NCBI GenBank assembly: GCA_027405735.1
Contig: JAPEHQ010000007.1
Span: forward strand, 2,443,001 to 2,507,000
DNA: 64,000 nt
From: Mucor racemosus
Lineage: Eukaryota; Mucoromycota; Mucoromycetes; Mucorales; Mucoraceae
Direction: 5' to 3'
Below, piece after piece: positions 1 through 13,419 of the stretch. Position 1 is the first letter of the stretch. Every line of letters begins with the position of its first letter. Below the pieces are notes generated by a model. The model saw only the letters and a list, made by a program, of their open reading frames with translations. It ran no database searches and was not told the origin of the DNA. A program made the position numbers and the translations under genes.

Positions 1-960
1 CTCAGCTTTAATCCAAAAACGAGTATCCGGAAATATCCTACTTTTTGCAGTTGGTATTAATTTTTTAGTGCTAAGGTTTCAGATGTTTACGCGTATTTCA
101 CTGCTAAAAATTGAAAGCTTTGAGGCGTCATATCTCTATGAAAAATTAAGTTACACTAACACTTTCTAATAATAAAACTTACTTGTTTTGAAGTGCTTTA
201 TAACATATTTGAATATAAAAAAATTCTGAGCACTTTTATTTTTTTTTCATTTTTTTGATATTTTTTGTAGTAAATTTCAAAATATTTGTTAAATTGAGCA
301 GCGCTTTTTCTATATTCATGTCATCAGGCTCGTTGAGCTCTCTCGGACCCAATTTAGTTTTTTTCAAAATATTGATGTTTCGTGGAGATATCTTCAAAAA
401 TGTGTAAAAAGAGATATTCTCATTTCTAGCCTCAATTTTTCCCTTATGTACCCTCATCCAAAATTCTGAATTTCAAAAAATTTGGACAAGAATCTCGTTT
501 TCTCAACGAAAAATGCAGCTAGAAGGTTCAACAATAGCTTGATCAATAGATAATTTTATTGTGCATTATTCGCATTATTTATATTTAAAATTTGTTTATA
601 AAAATTGCTCTGTATCTCCAAAAAACCTTCAAAGTTTCAATTGCATTTTACGCAAAATTTTACGTGAAACATTTTTTTGAATTTTATTTAAATGAATACA
701 GAATTTAAAACTGTACAAAAGTCATTTAATATGCTAGGTTGACTTACTTTGCAGTTCATGAGCATTTAAAGATTTTGTTTTTTTGGATCATTTTTCGTTC
801 TTTTTTTCAGATAAATTTTGGAAGCCCGTTACTATAGGACTTAAGCTGTGATAAGAACTATTATTTTGATTATCTCGACGAAAAATCAATATTTTTCACT
901 GAAATAAAAAATACAGAGTAGCTTAGAGTTTGATTTATCTTGTAAATACAAAAAAATACC
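1..960 (+). repeat. Family A repeat, copy i (left-truncated by window)
   Basis: This block is repeated with clear but diverged identity at about 12180-13840 (inverted), 20930-21660 (inverted, partial), 29900-31576 and 40850-42520. It opens within the shared stretch 'aatccaaaaacgag' and runs through a conserved segment near 480-620 that encodes a short peptide (QLEG-TIA-SIDNF) and, on the minus strand at 236-457, a 73-residue ORF starting MRVHKGKIE. The same ORF recurs in other copies. No terminal repeat or known transposase is visible, so the superfamily is unknown. Confidence 0.85.
236..457 (-). CDS. Conserved short ORF of repeat family A
   Basis: A 73-residue basic ORF (MRVHKGKIE...NILKFTTKN). 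Closely similar ORFs lie at 13210-13419 (+) and 30308-30520 (-), always at the same place in repeat family A, and a related frame with late breaks can be read at about 41210-41405 (-). The peptide is Lys-rich with no signal peptide or membrane segment. I do not recognise the family. It may be one exon or a remnant of a longer element-encoded protein, or an open frame preserved only by DNA relatedness of the copies. Confidence 0.35.
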   Translation of the reverse strand: MRVHKGKIEARNENISFYTFLKISPRNINILKKTKLGPRELNEPDDMNIEKALLNLTNILKFTTKNIKKMKKK

Positions 961-3238
961 TATTATACCTATTATAATAATATTTGATGCTGAAGCATGC
1001 TAATACTTGTATTTGACGCGATTTATCATCCTGAATTTACCAATTATTGTCTATAAATAATCACACCCGTTAAATTCGGTGTTGCCATCAGTAATGTAAA
1101 ATAATTGCCTACGACTATGGTGATTAAATGAATTATTAGCTTTTCTATTGACGGTATCTGATATATGGTTATTATATATAAAAAGAAAAAGAAACGCGGT
1201 GATTTAAACTAGAATTGAAAGGCATTTATGATATTTTGATATTTTTTTCAACAAAAAGTTTAATTTTAAAAATTTATAACTACTCCAATTCGCAAGGAGA
1301 GTATATTAAATTAATACAGTAAATTTTTCTGCCTCTTGGTTTTCAAATGATGGTACCCATATATTTGTAGCATGTCTAAACAATGCTCGCTCTGGTTTTA
1401 AATATTACTTTTCCAAAAAAAAAAGAAATTTTTAGAATTCGCATGATGGCAACTCAAAAACTACAAAATCTTCACGCAAATAATGCAAGTATAGTGTAAA
1501 AAGATCCATCAGGGTTCAATTAATAGTCTGGTACCGCGTTTGCGTTAGTACAATGTTATTAAATAAATGTTTTGTGTAGTTTTCCTTTGTTTTCCTTTGT
1601 TTTCACGCTTGTTGTGCCTTTTAAAGTCAAAAATTGTAAATTGGCTAGTTTCTGCTACCCCACACAGAGACAATGTATGTTTTAGTGTCAATCAACCAAG
1701 ATTAAGTTACGAACAAGACAAAAAAAAAATTAACCAGCGATAGATACGGTATTACAATATTTTTCAAGTTGAATTTACTCAGTTGCAATAGCGCGATATG
1801 ATAATGTAAATCCCTGATGGAGCCTATCGATTCATCTTAATTTTGTGCATCTCATGTAATTAGGATAACAGTTTGTTTTAGGGTAACAGAAATCAAGAAC
1901 AAGTTAAGTTCAATGATGTCGCACCAAAAGAAAATCTAGTCTTTTCTATCAGTAAGCATAAATATAGTATTCTATATATTATGCTTTTGAAAAATCAGAT
2001 CTTGGGCCGACTTTTTCCTACTGCTTCCTCATCGCTCCTCCCCCCCCCCTCCTCCGCTCATGAGGGAAAAGTCAAATTTCACTGGTCAAAGCAAAAAATA
2101 TGCAAATGATGGTGTAATAATGGTTTTCTTTTTTTCTTTTTTGAATTCTAAAAACCTTATTTTTTCTATATAGAAAGTTATATAGCATCAGCAGAAGAAG
2201 AAAAGTTAAAGTTGATCTGTATAATACATCATATATAAAGTTTAGATGTGCTTCATTGAAACATTGTATGAAAAGCGAGTTTAGTATGGGAAATGCACGA
2301 GATTATGTATATATGCATTCATATGCATAGAGGCGATTTTTAAGTGTTAAGTCTTATGTACATATAGATACTGTGCGAAAATAAACGAAGCTATATTTGG
2401 ATGTAGGAAATTATTTACTTGATCCGTCAAAGTCAAGTATTGTCGTGAGATAAAAGTATCATTTGTCATGCCAAATATGAAGAGTAAGCAGCAATAGAAT
2501 AAATCAAACTTTATCCCTGACCAAATCAAAAATATTTTCTTTTATTCAACTGTGAAAATCATGCTTATTCATTAAAAAAAATCGTTTTTGGTACAATATA
2601 ATGGATTTTTAGTGACACAAAATCAAACAAGTAGCATGTACAGAAAAATTCGGAGGTTTGACAGAGCTATTACGACCCCACATTTCTTCATATGTTAAAA
2701 TGTCACTATTTTACCCGTAAATCATAATATTGTATTACCTATATTTTCACACAATCTAACTTGATTACAATATGAGATGAGTCAAAGGGAGATTTTTTAT
2801 TGTAATTGAAATAACTAACGGAATCTTTTCCGTTAGTATGAAATAAGAAAACCATCCGATTTCAGGATATATATATCATTACAAAAGAATCATACGACAT
2901 TATGTAATTATTTTAGTCTATTAAAAATAACGAAAAAAAAAAATGAACTCATTTTATATTGGCTGGGAAGCCCTGAATTGAAGCATCAAAATCTTTTATT
3001 TCCCCGGAAAAGCTTTATGATATCGGATTACGAAAGATCGACCTTTTAAACTATATAGATTCAGCACACACGCAAATTTCCGAAGTGTTTGTATTTTAGT
3101 GGGGGGTCTGGTTGCACATATTTCAATATTGTTGTAAAATTGAAAAAAAAACAGTGATCAGACCAAGGAATATTTTATTTTATTGCAAAAAAAGCTATTT
3201 TTCCCACCCTTTTTTTTTTTTTTGCTTGCTTGCTTGAT
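961..3238. other. Intergenic, no gene recognised
   Basis: AT-rich DNA with homopolymer A and T runs and a C run near 2040. ORFs here are short, lack recognisable motifs and look like chance. Its right end is the 3' flank of ATG7. Confidence 0.5.
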
Positions 3239-3819
3239 TTAAAAATCATCATCATCAATTTCAATATCCCAATCATCTAGTAAGGATTCACTTTCTTTTT
3301 TCATAGCAGCTAATCCCGTAATTTCTTCCAAATAAAGTGGGTCTTTCAATACTTGTTTGACAAAACTCAGATGATCCTCATCATAAGCATTTAAAATCTG
3401 TAATGAGGTGATGATTAGGATTACAGATAAAAAAGAAAGAGAGAAAACAAGATCCATACCTTTTCTGAGCATGCTGTACACTTTTCATATGCTTGTCCTA
3501 CTATCAGCATGTTGCTAAATTGCCCAAGAAAGCCTCGTATCTGATGTGGAAGCAAACCCAGAATAGAACCAGAAGATTGAGTTTGGTTATTAGACGTATC
3601 AGCTTTTGCATTGATCCTTATCAAAAACGGATGAGTAATTTAATTTACCGCCTTCTCGTTCAATATTTTTACTTACCCATCTGGATGTTGAAGTAATGAT
3701 ACCATGAGTTCAACAGATAGGGCTCCTGCTATAGCAGCTAAGCCTGGCCTAGTTACAGTACATTGTTGATCCAATGTGCGATCTGTAAGAGACTAAAAGA
3801 TAATGGATTTGTTAGTTCT

Positions 3820-3860
<41 letters not shown>

Positions 3861-5758
3861 CAAATTAGAAAGATAAACATCTTATCTTACATCTGTAGGT
3901 GCAACAATATCATTACAAAAATAACAGCCCAATTCGCTTTGTTGTTGGTGTTGACGTGCACCGTGTCTCATGACAAGATATGTGTCAAATCCCAATGCAC
4001 TATTGATAACAATTTTGTTGTATTTTGTTGCTAATAATGTAGGAAACCAACGACTTTCTCTACTATCAGTTAATAAAAATACAACATCATGGGCTGATAT
4101 TAATTGACTTAGTATATCGATATCTTGAGCTAATTTATCATCTGAACTTTGAGCGTGGTGGCCTGGCATAGGTATAGATAAATCATAACCTTCTGATATG
4201 ACGGTAGGTTGAATTAACTTTAAATTTTTAGCCGCTGATTTAGCTTTTAACGATCCACCATTTAAAGAATCTTCAAATTGATATAAAGGTTGACGAACAG
4301 GATTAGAAAATGAAACTTTGCCATTGTCTACAAATGATATATGGCGTACGCCCCAGCCCTATTGATGGATTGTTAGATTGACATACTCTTTAAGAAAACA
4401 CGAAAAAAAAACTCACAATTAAACATCTGGCTACATAACATCCAAGAGTTCCCGCACCAAGTAATAGGCATTTTGTTTGCTTAATCTTTTCTAAATCAAG
4501 ATCAGGCATTAGGCGCCATCTCATTAATTTCAGATTGAGGTCTACTGAAGTATCGGCCAGTCTAGTTTTTTTTTTTTTGTTATTGTTGTTGCTATCGTCA
4601 TGATTTTTTAATATTATTATTTTGTTTATTATACCTAGTTGGATCCATTAATGGTCCCAGATCAGCCATTCTGGGTCCAAGTTTGCCTTGCACGTTTCGT
4701 TCCCACCCCACAGTTTTCAAATCTATGGAAGAAATATTAATACATCTATGGAAACAGCGTGAAAAAAAAAACTTACTGTCATAAGATGATGTTTGTGGTA
4801 ATTCAACTTGAATTATAAATGAAGTATCCGGTTGATGTTGACGCCAGCATAAAATAGATAACTTCCTGATATCGAATGATTTGTATACAAGATAGAGTAA
4901 ATTCCTTAATGGCCAACCAGGAGCATCGATAGAAGTAGCAGGGTCAATAAATCCAATGATACACTATAAAAAATGTCAGCTTTTTTTTTTTTTTTTTTTA
5001 TTATTATTTTAAAATATAGATAGCTATTTACATCTTTACTATCAAATTCACTCAATGGTAGTACATGTTGCTTATTTTTAATTGCAAAAAATGGCCAATT
5101 ATTTCTCATGTTTTTTAACGATTCTTTTAAATCAATGTCAATTGAATCTTGTTTATGCAGTAAAACCCATGGTTCAGTTGGCATAAATGCTGGAAAACCA
5201 AACCAATAATAAAACTTGTACTTTTTCAAATCAGCAAACGTGAGTAATAAAAAGCTGCCCAGTTCATTTGGATTCTTTAGTGCTTGACCAGTTTGAACTG
5301 CATTTTGTATCTTTAAAATGTATTTAATAATTTTTCCCATATAAAAAAGCTTGATTCATTCCTCGGCTTGATTACCTTTTCTGTTACTTGTTGAAACAAT
5401 TGGTTCTTATCAATCGTGCGAAATTCCTCAATAGTATTTGTATTAACCAATGTTCCTTTATAACTATAATACCCCATCTTTCTATGAGAGAAATTAATGC
5501 AAAATAAAGGCAGCAGCTAAATATAAACACAAACATATGAGATTCCCCTTCTAATCCTTCCGCAGGAATATGAAAACGACTTGGAATATTTATTGTTTCA
5601 TTTTTTTCATTTGTTGCTATGGTTGCATTTGTATAATGTCCTTGAATTATTTGCGATTCTGATGATAATTTAAGTACGTTTAGTTTCTTTTCGACTAATG
5701 ATTGCCAAAATGATGCATCTACAGATGAATTAAATGGGGTAAATTTTAATATATTCAT
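3239..5758 (-). CDS. ATG7: Autophagy E1-like enzyme Atg7
   Basis: E1-like enzyme that activates Atg8 and Atg12 for autophagosome formation in the cytosol. Exons on the minus strand: 5535-5758, 5376-5481, 5032-5310, 4777-4963, 4635-4722, 4417-4561, 3891-4358, 3677-3792, 3460-3616, 3239-3397. They join in frame to about 642 residues, the usual Atg7 length. The N-terminal domain starts [18 protein letters not shown] and contains [16 protein letters not shown]. The ATP-binding loop reads [14 protein letters not shown], and the catalytic-cysteine motif is [13 protein letters not shown] (the second Cys is the expected thioester residue). The C-terminal part has [14 protein letters not shown], then [12 protein letters not shown], then an acidic tail DIEIDDDDF. 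All introns are GT-AG; one near 3824-3860 contains a 37-base T tract on the plus strand. No broken residue was seen. Confidence 0.95.
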
Positions 5759-6292
5759 TTTTTTTGTAAAGTTGTAGATAAAAAAGGTTAATAAAAAGAA
5801 GGGCTTGCGTAATTCTTTCTTTCAATAATACGCCCAAATGTGTGGTATAATCGTCTTGTGCATTATGTGCATCTTGTGACTGTAACGAGCGTTTTGTTTC
5901 GTTCATTCTTTGGTTTGTTGCCTATATATTCCCATGACAATCATTGATAATGTTTGCATTGTATATTATGAGTAACATGACAGGCAATACAAAAAACCTA
6001 AGGAGAGAATGTAAGGTTTATTTAAGCGGATAGAATAGGGAGTTGATCAATTTAAAAATAATGGGGGGGGTGAGAGAACAAGGTATATATAAACTATTTC
6101 ACGTGTATTTTGTATTGTTGAATATTATTATATAAAATGTCAATTTCTGATTATATATGTGCGTAAAGGGTGAGTATCTTGATTGGGTATTCTCGTTGAA
6201 AAAATAAAAAATAAAAAATAAAATGCACAGACAAATTTAATGGTTTTCATATGATAGGATAATTTTATCAAAATATAAAGCAATAGGAATTT

Positions 6293-6326
<34 letters not shown>

Positions 6327-6916
6327 CATCATGGTAAAATTGCGTGATGTATATTCGGAATGACATTGAAGCAACTACAAAAAGGCGGAATATTTTGAAA
6401 AAGGAGGGCAACATTGCCGACGATCTGGAATTGATTTACCCCACAACACACACACACCACACCAGGGGGTTAATAGCCTATAAGCAAGGGGACAGAGAAG
6501 GAGAAGGAAAGAATAGGAGATTTTATTATTTTTGATATGGACATAGATAAGGGAAAAAAAAAATCAAATCTCTCAGTTTCATGGGCTTTTATTTTTTTTT
6601 TCTTTTAATGAAAAGCTGTCATTTTTTAACTTGGATTTTATTGCAATGGTATGTTTACTTTGTTTATATCGTATATATTTTAGTCTTGTAAGGGAAATAA
6701 TCAACTTTAAATCATAACGTGTGAAATACTATGAAAAATCAGGGATTACCATATTTGGGTTATCAATATCCCTCATCATTTTCGGATGTGTGGAGAAAAA
6801 GAGTTTTTTTGCTATTGTAAGCATGTCTCACAATCAATGCTCCCATTAGACCCCCCATAACTGTTATCTCAGCCATCATCAAACCCCACTTACCCAATTT
6901 GTCATTTTCTATCGAC
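5759..6916. other. Intergenic between ATG7 and creA-like gene
   Basis: Divergent upstream region shared by ATG7 and the CreA-like gene. It has an ATT trinucleotide tract near 6296-6327 and two CCCCAC motifs (6439-6444, 6884-6889). No gene is recognisable; the 63-residue ORF at 6344-6535 has no features of a protein. Confidence 0.5.
6884..6889 (-). promoter_or_regulatory. Candidate CreA/Mig1 binding sites (GTGGGG) upstream of the creA-like gene
   Basis: The minus strand reads GTGGGG, which fits the SYGGRG consensus of CreA. A second copy lies at 6439-6444. Both precede the gene that encodes a CreA-type zinc-finger protein, so negative autoregulation is a reasonable inference. A six-base motif is weak evidence alone. 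Confidence 0.35.
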
Positions 6917-6924
6917 TATATAAA
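6917..6924 (+). promoter_or_regulatory. TATA box of creA-like gene
   Basis: TATATAAA sits about 84 bases before the ATG at 7008, followed by a pyrimidine-rich stretch (tttctttttctt) typical of fungal core promoters. Confidence 0.55.
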
Positions 6925-7007
6925 TGCTTTTACTTTCTCACCCTTTAGAATGCATTTCTTTTTCTTATTTTACACTTTTTTAATTTTACTCTTTCTCTCA
7001 CACAATT

Positions 7008-7757
7008 ATGACTACATTTATTCAAACTTCTACTATGCATCTTTCTTGTCCAAAGAGAGCTATTTCACCTGTTGATAAGGCTAATATTCCTAGACCTTAT
7101 AAATGCCCTATCTGTCCAAAGTCATTTTATAGACTTGAACATCAAACTCGTCATATTCGTACACACACTGGTGAAAAACCTCATCAATGTACATTTCCTG
7201 GTTGTGCAAAGAAATTCTCACGATCTGATGAATTAACTAGACATGTTCGTATCCACACTTCTCCAAACAAGAGACGTGTACGTAAAGCAAAGTTAACTAA
7301 ATCAATTCAACAACAACATCAACAACAACAAAATCATCATCAACAACAGTATCAACAGCAACAACCTGTCATGCTTGTTGCAAGATCTTTACCTCCTTCA
7401 CCCGCTCTTTCTACAAGCTCAAATTTCTCTTCTCATCATTCAGATAATGAAGAAATGCTATTTACACCTGATCAATCTCCTACTCTTTCTCCTACTACTA
7501 TTTTATCACCTATTGGATCACCTAGAATGTCCATGTTTAAATTAGCACCTTTGGAATGTAATCAATTTGATCCTGTCTCCACTCGTTCTAATAATTGTAC
7601 TCAACCAAGTCTTTTGGATTTATTGGAAAGACCCCCTCAAGCTCGTGTATTACCTCCTATTAGTTCTACATCTCATTTTATGTCCTCTGTTAATGCTGCT
7701 GCTTCTATTGATCCAACATCTTCATTACCTTCAATTCATTCTGTTGTCCAATTTTAA
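7008..7757 (+). CDS. creA: CreA/Mig1-like C2H2 carbon catabolite repressor
   Basis: Single-exon gene for 249 residues. Two adjacent C2H2 zinc fingers lie at about residues 31-86: [23 protein letters not shown], then [23 protein letters not shown], joined by the TGEKPH linker. The finger contact residues (RLEHQTRH and RSDELTRH) are those of the CreA/Mig1 group, which binds GC-rich sites and represses genes for alternative carbon sources. A basic patch [12 protein letters not shown] follows and may act in nuclear import. The rest is low-complexity: His/Gln tract near residues 101-121, then Ser/Pro/Thr-rich segments and LLDLLERPP. It is shorter than ascomycete CreA (about 400 residues). The start is supported by the TATA box and the lack of an earlier in-frame ATG. 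Another Mig1-type paralogue role cannot be excluded. Confidence 0.85.
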   Translation: MTTFIQTSTMHLSCPKRAISPVDKANIPRPYKCPICPKSFYRLEHQTRHIRTHTGEKPHQCTFPGCAKKFSRSDELTRHVRIHTSPNKRRVRKAKLTKSIQQQHQQQQNHHQQQYQQQQPVMLVARSLPPSPALSTSSNFSSHHSDNEEMLFTPDQSPTLSPTTILSPIGSPRMSMFKLAPLECNQFDPVSTRSNNCTQPSLLDLLERPPQARVLPPISSTSHFMSSVNAAASIDPTSSLPSIHSVVQF

Positions 7758-10700
7758 ATATTATAACATCCTTTTCCATAACACAAACAGCAATTTTATA
7801 TATAACATCCCCACTCTTTTTTTTACACTATGTAGACTTTTTTTTTTTTTTTACTTTTCTCAATTAATTTAATATTGTATAGATTCAATGCACAAAATAC
7901 ACACAAATAATCATATTAGCAATTATTATATATCAAACCCTACTCTCTTTTTCTTTTATGTACATATATATCACTGAAAATAAACATTTATTCAAAAAAA
8001 AAAAATCTACTGTTTATAATGGAAATATCCGACAATACCCTAAATTTAATGATTCTTCAGCTGCGACCCAGATCCTCCCGTTTTTAATTTTCCACCCTTT
8101 TTGCTTATCTAAAGAAGCATTTAATTGGATATAAAAATGCTTCTATTCAGGGTTGTGAAAGTGTAATCGCACGTGGGGTGAAGCTTCTCTTTTCTTTGAT
8201 TGGAGCATACGGCAAGGGTGGGCCACTCCCCCGCAAATTCTAATGACAAATTGATTGGTAGATTGTTAATCTCTCATCATCTTCACCCCGCACAACACAA
8301 CAACATCCGTTCATTCTTACAATACCCTCCCCCCATTCCTCCCCCACTGATTCCCGATTAAAGTTTCTAATTTTCTATCAGGGAAAATTTGTTGGTAAGA
8401 AAGAAAATAAGATATAATCGTATGGTTCAATTTGGTTTGTGTAGTTTTAAATTGAAAGTATATAATACACAATTGTCCCGGAATCAGATAATAAACGTCA
8501 TATTTCCAAGTAGACCAAGATTATCAAAGCCCAGACTCTTTCCTGATAGAATTGGAATTCAAAATGAGGTGATATTACTCTGAAACGATGATATTCTATT
8601 TGCCAATATAAAGTATTATGAGTCAAAAATGACATTTTCAGGTCTATCAGAAAAAGCTTTTTTTTTTTTTTTTTTTTTTTTCCTCTCTTCCCTCTCCCCC
8701 CACTCACTCACTCCGGACCCTCAAAGAAACGGGAAAATGCTGTATAAATATTAAAAAAGCTTTAAATGATTACGAGAGCCCTAATATTTAATATTATAAC
8801 GTGATTTCTATCCGATTTTTGATCCAATAAGGTTTACTTTTTTCCCTATTTCTCCTTTGTTTCCCCCGCGCCTCCCCTTGTTATTTTATTTTTGAAATCC
8901 AAATTAATATTGACAGCTGGATTTTTTTTGTATTATCTTTGTGTTTGCTTTTTTTTGCGGGGAGATTATAGAGTAGCGATGATAAAAAAGAGATAATACC
9001 GGAGTTGCGCTTTATTTGGAATCGCAACGTACAACACACATATTGCAAACAACAAAATCTACGGATCATTTATATCTCCCTGTGTAACTGAAATCATACA
9101 AAGCTATTTACTCTGTTATCATTATGATATGGTGAAATCATAAAAAATCAAGATAGAAGTTCTATATTTATAATCTTTGTTTACAACTTTATAGAAAATT
9201 CCAATGATATTTGATAGAAACTTAACAATTAAATTTGCTCTTGCATGTTTGTATCACAAATTTAACAACTAATAAATCCACGTGCAGTTCATTGAATGAG
9301 AGTTGGGGGTGAGGAAAGATGTATAGATTCAAAATTGATAACAGAAACAGAGATTAAATAATTAAGGTTCTCCACTTTCTATTATTTTACATTATCAGCT
9401 CTCCAAAAGAAAAAAGAATTCTATATATAGAAATCAATGATTTTCCTTGATTAAAGACATCCTCATGGGCAAATGTAATGGAGGAGAATTTCTATCTATA
9501 TTGCTGCTTTTTACTATAGGATGTTAGCGTGGGATTTTCTTTTTTATATACATATTTAGCATGTTTATGTACATAATACCAAAATGCAATCATTTTTTAC
9601 TATCATTGATAACATGCGAAAACAATATACATTTAATATTGATCATATGAATACAACTGTATTTATCTAAAATTACCTTTTAAGATAAATATTCTCGATA
9701 AATTACTTTTTCGAAAATCAAAACATATATAAAAAAACACACTAAATAATTTACATTCTCCTCATGAAAATCTGATTTTACCCCAATATTTAATTTTTCA
9801 GGTCAGGTCAACCAAATTGACACCAGCTTATCTCTCTAAAGTGCAAGCATAACATCATCATCATCACCATACATCCCTCGTTTTTTTTTTTTTTTTTTTT
9901 GTTCTTATTTCTATGTGTGCATAAGGTTATTTATTATTCCATTGTGGATTATTTCAACATTGCCGTGTGTAAATCTATTATTCGGTCGCCCCGAACATAT
10001 TTCTCTATCATTGATTAAATTTTCCCATCTCTAACTTTGCATATTTTCTCATACTATTAAACAATCTTATTAAATGTGTGTTACTTTCTTGACAATTTAC
10101 CTTTTTGAAGGAATAAATGTTATATTCTTCTCAATGATTTGTAATTTATCTCATCATGTTTAGGGCTCCATTTCCTCTCCGCCATCCCCCCCTCCCCTCA
10201 TTCTCCCCACATATTTTTTTTGAGGAGGCTAAAATTGCGAGTGCAAAATGTTGGTAATCATATATCAATGTCAAGTGCCAATATGAAAAAGTTCTTGGTT
10301 TTTTAAAGTGCTTAGATCCAAATACCAAAAAAATTTATCGACAAAAATTTCTACCCACATTCGTTTAGAATGATTCTTTTTTCACTGCTTAGCATAATTG
10401 AATTTGCGATAACAACTAAACCATTTTGCACTATCTTATCGGTCAATCAAATCAGCTACTGTTGTATGACAAGACATCCATTTCAAGAACTGATAAGTGA
10501 GAATCAAAAATGTACCTGGATCTGAGTTCTTCTGCTTTTTACATTTATGACCCCGCCTATTTTTTACTCAATTTTAAATGATTTTCGCATGCTTTCATGA
10601 TGTGGAGAAACACCGACAAAATATAACTTAATATACCCACGTCTGTAATATATATGATAGTATTTTTTTATTTTAAGTTTGGTGCAAACTGAGTAAAATT

Positions 10701-12179
10701 TACTACTACGTTTGGAATGGTGTATGCAAATGATGCTGGTTTTGAATAGTGTAAACTGGAGAAGAGGTTTCAATTCTTATCACTTTATTTTTAAAATTAT
10801 ATGGTCATATTTCATATGCTTGGGCATTTTCAGGCGTGTTTTACTGGCATATGTGTATCTTTCAAAGGCATGAAATAACACCTTAGGTTTAGTAAAAAGG
10901 CCATAATGATCTGATTCTGACAGATGGAAAAGATTCCAAATCAGTAACTCCGAATGCAGTTACGGATAGGTCATGATTGGTTTGTTCAGGCACTGCTGAG
11001 GATGTCAATAACAACATAATATAAGGTATCTCATAAACTTCATGGAGTTATACTGCATGAGTATATGAAGCTAGGCTGCTGCAAACTTACAATTAAAATA
11101 GATGGAAAAGTTTTCTCATGAATATTATTGGTTTTCGTTACTTATTACTGCATCGACGATGCATAACTAGCATACATTACCCATCACAGCCAACAAAATG
11201 ATGATACCTAAACAGTATCTTATACAATTATGTCTCGTGCAAAGATTTTGAAAAAATAACTGGAATTATTAATATTTATTAATCCTTTACATTATCTGTT
11301 TATCAAAGGAGTTTTATAAATAATAAGGCTCTTTCGACATCATCTCAAAGAGGGGTTCAATTGCGGTAAATTGCAAAGTAATCTCAAGACATTACACTAG
11401 GTTGCTCCACTGTAATTCTCATTTTAAGTCTAGAGCATGCTATAAAAACAGCATAAAACAAATTTGAAATGAAATAAAATTTGGGATACATTTTAATAGC
11501 TCCTCTATTTATGCTCAACTTTTTGGTCTATTAAAATTAATTGAGAGAAACGTTGATATTTCCGTGGCACTATACCCATACTTAGAATTGAGGATTAAAA
11601 ATTTATGTAAACAGTTTTGATTAGGTTTTTGTAAAGAAATAAATACAAATGTGCAAATACACAAACTTTTACATGATTTACAAATAATCCATGATATATT
11701 ATAACATAATCCTAAAATATACTAAACCGTTCACTAAATATCGAGTAAAAATCCTTCGTTGCATAAACATGCGGCTGCATAAAGTATATTCACCATAGAT
11801 AAGTTGCATTCTTGTTCAAACCAAAATGGGCAAACCTTAGTATCGCATAAAATCTGCATTTATGAAATATTTTAAAAGTGAATATTTTTTTAAAAATGAC
11901 ATATCAATGTAGATGTCATGCCAATACTCATCATAGGTCTCACATCCAAGAAATCAGTCTATAATTAGTATTACAGCAAATCAATGCAGAACATTTATTT
12001 ACATCATATTCTTAGATAGTCAAACCCTAATAGTAGTTATAGTTAATGTGTATAAATACATCCAAAGGATGTATTGTTAATAAAAGTGTAATAGTCTGGC
12101 AAGATTATTTCTTAAGACTCTTTTGGCATTTCGACGACTACACAATGACCCATGGAAGCTGATATTTGGAATACTTGTA
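7758..12179. other. Long gene-poor stretch
   Basis: About 4.4 kb without a recognisable gene. It holds T tracts (about 8660-8682, 9882-9900), C-rich patches (8320-8350, 8695-8702) and a possible LTR relic near 11955-12135. The ORFs present are short and repeat-free, with no motif. A poly(A)-signal-like AATAAA lies at 7979-7984 downstream of the creA-like gene. Confidence 0.5.
11955..12135 (+). repeat. Decayed solo-LTR fragment (family L1)
   Basis: Contains a TATA-like motif 'tataaatacatcc', 'ggatgtattgttaata', 'gtgtaatag', and a closing 'ttaagactcttttggcatttc'. The same order occurs in the LTR at 48344-48943 and, reversed, at 32857-33028. The 5' end is not clear. Confidence 0.45.
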
Positions 12180-12211
12180 GTACATATTTATAACTATTAT
12201 GTCCATATAGA

Positions 12212-12511
12212 GTGATAGCTTACTTGGGATCAGCAGTATTTAGAGATTGTATTCTTAACTGCTTTCAATTAACGTGCGCGGTAAGCTATAGGTGCACTTT
12301 AGCTATAATTTTCTCAGTACACAGTAGATTGTGTAAGTTGCTCTTTGAGATCAGCATGTCAAAAATGTGTATCTACTACCATATAAAGTTGAAAGCTATT
12401 AGGATCAAAATTCGCCGAGATGGGAAGGCTTTTGTTGTCGATTTTTTACGGTTGAAAAGTAGGTTTCCGATGGATTTTAAATGGGTTTCGAATGTTTCCG
12501 CACAATATTGA
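12212..12511 (+). pseudogene. Element-encoded ORF remnant of family A (CAVSYRCTLA type)
   Basis: 99 residues. The segment from CAVSYRCTLA to HIKLKAIRIKI matches the ORF at 42195-42401 (-) in both protein sequence and position, with conserved Cys, Tyr, Arg and Leu and differing bases. A more damaged version is readable near 31285-31410 (-). No known domain recognised. It lies upstream of the MRVHKGKIE ORF on the same strand, so both could come from one element protein. Confidence 0.35.
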
Positions 12512-13209
12512 ATCAAATCACGTAAAATCTTTAAAGAACATGTACCTTTACTCCATAGGCTATTGATGTCTTTTGTGAAATAGAAATATTAATACCAGAA
12601 TATTTGCGCACTAGCCAGAAATTGGCCAAAATTGACCAAAATTTACCAAAATTGACCAAAATTGACTAAAAATCGATTATAAAAAATTGAGAACCTAAAT
12701 TGAGGTATTAATTTTTTGTATTCACAAGGGAGATCTAACTCTAAGCTACTCTGTATTTTTTGTTTCAGCAAAAAATATTGATTTTTCGTCGAGATAATCA
12801 AAATAATAGTTCTTATCGCAGCTTAAGCCCTATAGTAACGGGCTTCCAAAATTTATCTGAAAAAAAGAACGAAAAATGATCCAAAAATACAAAATCTTTA
12901 AATGCTCATGAACTGCAAAGTAAGTCAACCTAGTGTATTAAATGATTTCTGTACATTTTTAAATTCTACATTCATCTAAATAAAATTCAAAAAAATGTTT
13001 CACGTAAAATTTTGCGTAAAATGCAATTGAAAATTTGGAGGTTTTTTGGAGATACAGAGCAGTTTTCATAAGCAAATTTTAAATATAAATAACTTAAACA
13101 ATGCACAATAAAATTATCTATTGATCAAGCTATTGTTGAACCTTCTAGCTGCATTTTTCGTTGAGAAAACGAGATTCTTGTCCAAAATTTTTGAAATTCA
13201 GAATTTTGG

Positions 13210-13419
13210 ATGAGGGTACATAAGGGGAAAATTGAGGTTAGAAATGAGAGTATCTCTTTTTACACATTTTTGAAGATATCTCCACGGAAAATCAATATTT
13301 TGAAAAAAACTAAATTAGGTTCGAGAAAGCTTAACAAGCCTGATGACATAAAGGTAAAAAAAGCGCTGCTCAATTTAACAAATATTTTGAAATCTACTAC
13401 AAAAAATATCAAAAAATGA
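13210..13419 (+). CDS. Conserved short ORF of repeat family A, copy ii
   Basis: 69 residues (MRVHKGKIEVRNESISFYTF...). It matches the ORFs at 236-457 and 30308-30520 over nearly its full length, with scattered substitutions such as A to V, P to S and E to K. It is Lys-rich and of unknown function. It may be transposon coding debris. Confidence 0.35.
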   Translation: MRVHKGKIEVRNESISFYTFLKISPRKINILKKTKLGSRKLNKPDDIKVKKALLNLTNILKSTTKNIKK

